Source: Spirosoma profusum
GTDB lineage: Bacteria; Bacteroidota; Bacteroidia; Cytophagales; Spirosomataceae
NCBI RefSeq assembly: GCF_014699005.1
Contig: NZ_JACWZY010000022.1
Span: 62,001 to 126,000, forward strand
Direction of reading: 5' to 3'
DNA: 64,000 bases
The stretch's first letter is position 1. Every line of letters starts with the position of its first letter. The notes under the pieces are model-generated. The model was given only the letters and a program-made list of their open reading frames with translations. It was not told the origin of the DNA and did not search any database. A program made the position numbers and the translations under genes. Shown here piece by piece: positions 61,898 through 64,000 of the stretch.

Positions 61898-64000
61898 TTA
61901 TTGCCCTAGTCGGACCTTACCACCAGTGCTAAAGGTTAATCGCCCCTGCGCTACGTAGCGGATACGCTGGCAGTTCACCATCGTGCTGGCGGGCACCGTA
62001 ACCTGATGGGCAATCGTCACTACGTTATCCGCAGCCGGCACCTGATTGCAGGACCACGTAGCAGGATCATTCCAGCTCCCGTTTTTGACACTGGTTAGTA
62101 GATTCGACGGGCAGGGCTGATACTCATAAGCGCCCATGTCGATCCGGCCGTTTTCAAACCGGACATTACCCGCCAGATCGGTTAAACCCACCGTAGCGGT
62201 TGTGGTAGCAGGGTCGCCCGCGTCGATGGCAGGCGAATTAGCAGCCAGCATGACGTTGGCTGTGCTGGCAAAGGGCGATGTAGTGGTAGTAATGTTACCG
62301 GTTACACTCGTGTAACCCGTTGTCGAAGCATCGAATAAGGAGTAGCGAGCCGAAGGCGGTACCGTATTGGTGCTATTCCCGAACGTAGTATTCCCGAAAA
62401 TAGAGGAAGCATAATTTCCGAAAAAGATGCAGTTGGTAAGCTGCGGAACGGAGGTTGTCTGAGTGCCTTCATTAAAAATGGCCCCACCCGAAAAAGCCGT
62501 GTTATCAAGGAAAGAGCAGTTAATGAGTACAGGACTATTGTTCGCAAAAAATCCCCCATTGTAGATGGCACCTCCCATGTTGGGGCCGGTATTTCGGATA
62601 AACGCGCAGTTGACTATCAGAGGGCTACACGACACGTCGGTTGTAGAGCTGTAGATGCCAGCACCCCGGTTGTTAGCATAATTGTCTACAAATACACAAT
62701 TCCGAATTTGCAGGCTACTCTGCGACATACTGAGGCCACCTCCATTACCATCAACGATTGATGCGCCAAGGCCTCTGGCACCTGTGATGATAAACCCATC
62801 GAGGATTGTCGTATTTGCTAATCCAGTACCGACAAGGATGTGGTAGCTGTTATCCGTTGTAGTACTGGGATCGCCGATCTCGCCCGAGAGGATAGTGGTA
62901 AAACTGCCCGGATTTCGGTCTGTCATAGCAGGTGTGCCCGTAGCAGGAAAGCCCCCGTAAATCGCCACGCCACTCTTCAGCGAGAAACTAATGGTACGTG
63001 CCGTTGTGCTGGTTGGTTTATACGTACCTGCTCCGACCCAAACCTGCAAAACACCTGTCGCACTGATCTGACTCTGCAAATCGCCCGATGCATTGGCCCA
63101 ACTGGTTCCGTCGCCATTGGCTCCTGCCCGAACGTAGCGGAGCGTGGGGGGAGGTACAGGAATCGTCAGTACGTAGGTTAAACCAATAGCCGTACACGTA
63201 TTAGTATCACGGGCCATCACAACTAATGAAAAACTGCCGCTCTGGGTCGACGTACCGGAAAGTATGCCAGTTGTTGAGAGACTCAGACCGGATGGCAGGC
63301 TTCCACTGGCTAAACTGAAGCTGTATGGGCTTACGGTACCAGACGCCGTAAAGGTTTGACTGAACGTAGCACCGACTGTAGCCGTATTGACCGTCGGATT
63401 CGAAACCACGATCAGCGTTTTGCTGGTGATGGAAATGACTTGTGCATTGGCGCAACCCTGCGCATTCGTTGCGGATACGGTATACGTACCGGGCGTATTG
63501 ATAACGGCCGTACCTGCCGACTGACTCTGGCTGATGATGCTTCCGCCCGTAAACGAATACGTGAATGGAGCACCGTTGTTGCCCACTGCGGTGAGCGTTA
63601 GGGAGGTTTGTTTGCAGGTCAGGGTGGTACTGGGGCTGGCCGATAACGTAACAGCAAATCCATTGCCCGCTGCCTGAAACTCAGCAGCTCCCATGTCCAC
63701 TACGTTGCCAAAAATGCGGGGGTTACCGACCAGATCGGTTACGGGTAATGCTGTTGACGAATAGGGGCCGCTGAGAGCCGTCTGACTGGCTGGAGAACCC
63801 GCGTCGATGGCCGGAGCGCAAGAATTAAGTGCGATACCGGTGGTGCTCACAAAGGGCGAACTACTGGCACTGACATTTCCGGTTAGACTGGTGTATCCCG
63901 TCATCCCGACTTCAAACAGCGAGTAACGAGCCCGCACAAGACCACCATTATTGTATAAACCAGTAGCGCCCCCATTGTTGAAAAGAATGCAGTTGGTAAT
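61898..64000 (-). CDS. Second giant beta-helix surface protein, partial
   Basis: The frame is open to the right edge, so only the C-terminal 700 residues are seen. Order: beta-helix turns, a PKD-like/SprB-like segment (CKQTSLTLTAVG), He_PIG (FSLASGSLPSGLSLSTTGILSG), a new beta-helix starting RYVRAGANGDGTSWANAS, and a C-terminal module SVKNGSWNDPATWSCNQVPAADNVVTI ending GRLTFSTGGKVRLGQ. Its domains match those of the gene 123 nt downstream, so the two are tandem paralogues. The ending is not a standard type A sorting domain. The right end of the gene lies outside the window. Confidence 0.82.
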   Translation of the reverse strand: MTNCILFNNGGATGLYNNGGLVRARYSLFEVGMTGYTSLTGNVSASSSPFVSTTGIALNSCAPAIDAGSPASQTALSGPYSSTALPVTDLVGNPRIFGNVVDMGAAEFQAAGNGFAVTLSASPSTTLTCKQTSLTLTAVGNNGAPFTYSFTGGSIISQSQSAGTAVINTPGTYTVSATNAQGCANAQVISITSKTLIVVSNPTVNTATVGATFSQTFTASGTVSPYSFSLASGSLPSGLSLSTTGILSGTSTQSGSFSLVVMARDTNTCTAIGLTYVLTIPVPPPTLRYVRAGANGDGTSWANASGDLQSQISATGVLQVWVGAGTYKPTSTTARTISFSLKSGVAIYGGFPATGTPAMTDRNPGSFTTILSGEIGDPSTTTDNSYHILVGTGLANTTILDGFIITGARGLGASIVDGNGGGLSMSQSSLQIRNCVFVDNYANNRGAGIYSSTTDVSCSPLIVNCAFIRNTGPNMGGAIYNGGFFANNSPVLINCSFLDNTAFSGGAIFNEGTQTTSVPQLTNCIFFGNYASSIFGNTTFGNSTNTVPPSARYSLFDASTTGYTSVTGNITTTTSPFASTANVMLAANSPAIDAGDPATTTATVGLTDLAGNVRFENGRIDMGAYEYQPCPSNLLTSVKNGSWNDPATWSCNQVPAADNVVTIAHQVTVPASTMVNCQRIRYVAQGRLTFSTGGKVRLGQ

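Noticed and set aside
56000-63900. CRISPR array
   Set aside because: The repeats here are long, coding and degenerate, without regular short spacers; no cas gene is present.
55850-64000. Plus-strand open frames within the giant genes (for example 58859-59746 and 61055-61720)
   Set aside because: They are mirror frames of repetitive Thr/Ser/Gly-rich coding sequence, with no start signals and no recognisable domains.

Overview
The window looks like chromosomal DNA of a Cytophagales bacterium (Bacteroidota), most like Spirosoma and its relatives. Reasons: a SusC/SusD pair, the start of the type IX secretion gene porQ, two secreted proteins with predicted type IX C-terminal sorting domains, Bacteroidota-style TAnnTTTG promoter boxes with few Shine-Dalgarno sites, and a FISUMP-domain protein. 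I see no rRNA, tRNA, insertion sequence, phage gene or CRISPR array.

Left part (1-20 kb). After the porQ fragment and a rhodanese-like gene comes a minus-strand group: a DUF1611 (DgcN-like) protein, an overlapping dipeptide epimerase, a DUF3445 protein and an amino-acid permease. Divergent from it is a serine hydrolase fused to an N-acyl-D-amino-acid deacylase. Together they suggest use of D-glutamate, muropeptides or N-acyl-D-amino acids. Next are a decayed toxin-antitoxin pair, holA, a lone receiver domain, a small exported protein, an operon of malonyl-CoA-synthetase-like ligase, 35-aa membrane peptide and sodium symporter, and a PadR regulator overlapping an FtsX/MacB permease. The PadR gene and the small exported protein carry the same tandem palindrome upstream.

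Centre (20.4-48.1 kb). This is a large catabolic island built round SusC/SusD, with a sialidase-like exoenzyme, a beta-propeller protein, two ceramidase-like hydrolases, an ACS-type MFS importer, a HisD-like dehydrogenase, SDRs, a PhyH dioxygenase, Gfo/Idh, aldo/keto reductase and HpaI-type aldolase. A second module holds an M19 dipeptidase, a class III aminotransferase between two 3-hydroxyacyl-CoA-dehydrogenase-like paralogues, and RidA. A cupin-AraC regulator sits in the middle. Four transcription units share one promoter layout: direct-repeat half-sites 21 bp apart, ending about 19-20 nt before a TAnnTTTG box. That points to a single regulon whose substrate I cannot name. Two of its enzymes have altered catalytic residues.

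Right part (48.2-64 kb). An Imm-5-like protein, a histidine-kinase remnant cut short next to a perfect 44-bp palindrome, a PKD/ricin-lectin type IX cargo protein, an AraC regulator with an FAD monooxygenase, and two adjacent giant beta-helix surface proteins, the second running off the window.

Across the window the 8-mer AACGTAGC (either strand) is strongly over-represented. Many intergenic gaps hold REP-like palindromes of several families, some flanked by the same 13-mer CATAATTCACGTT.
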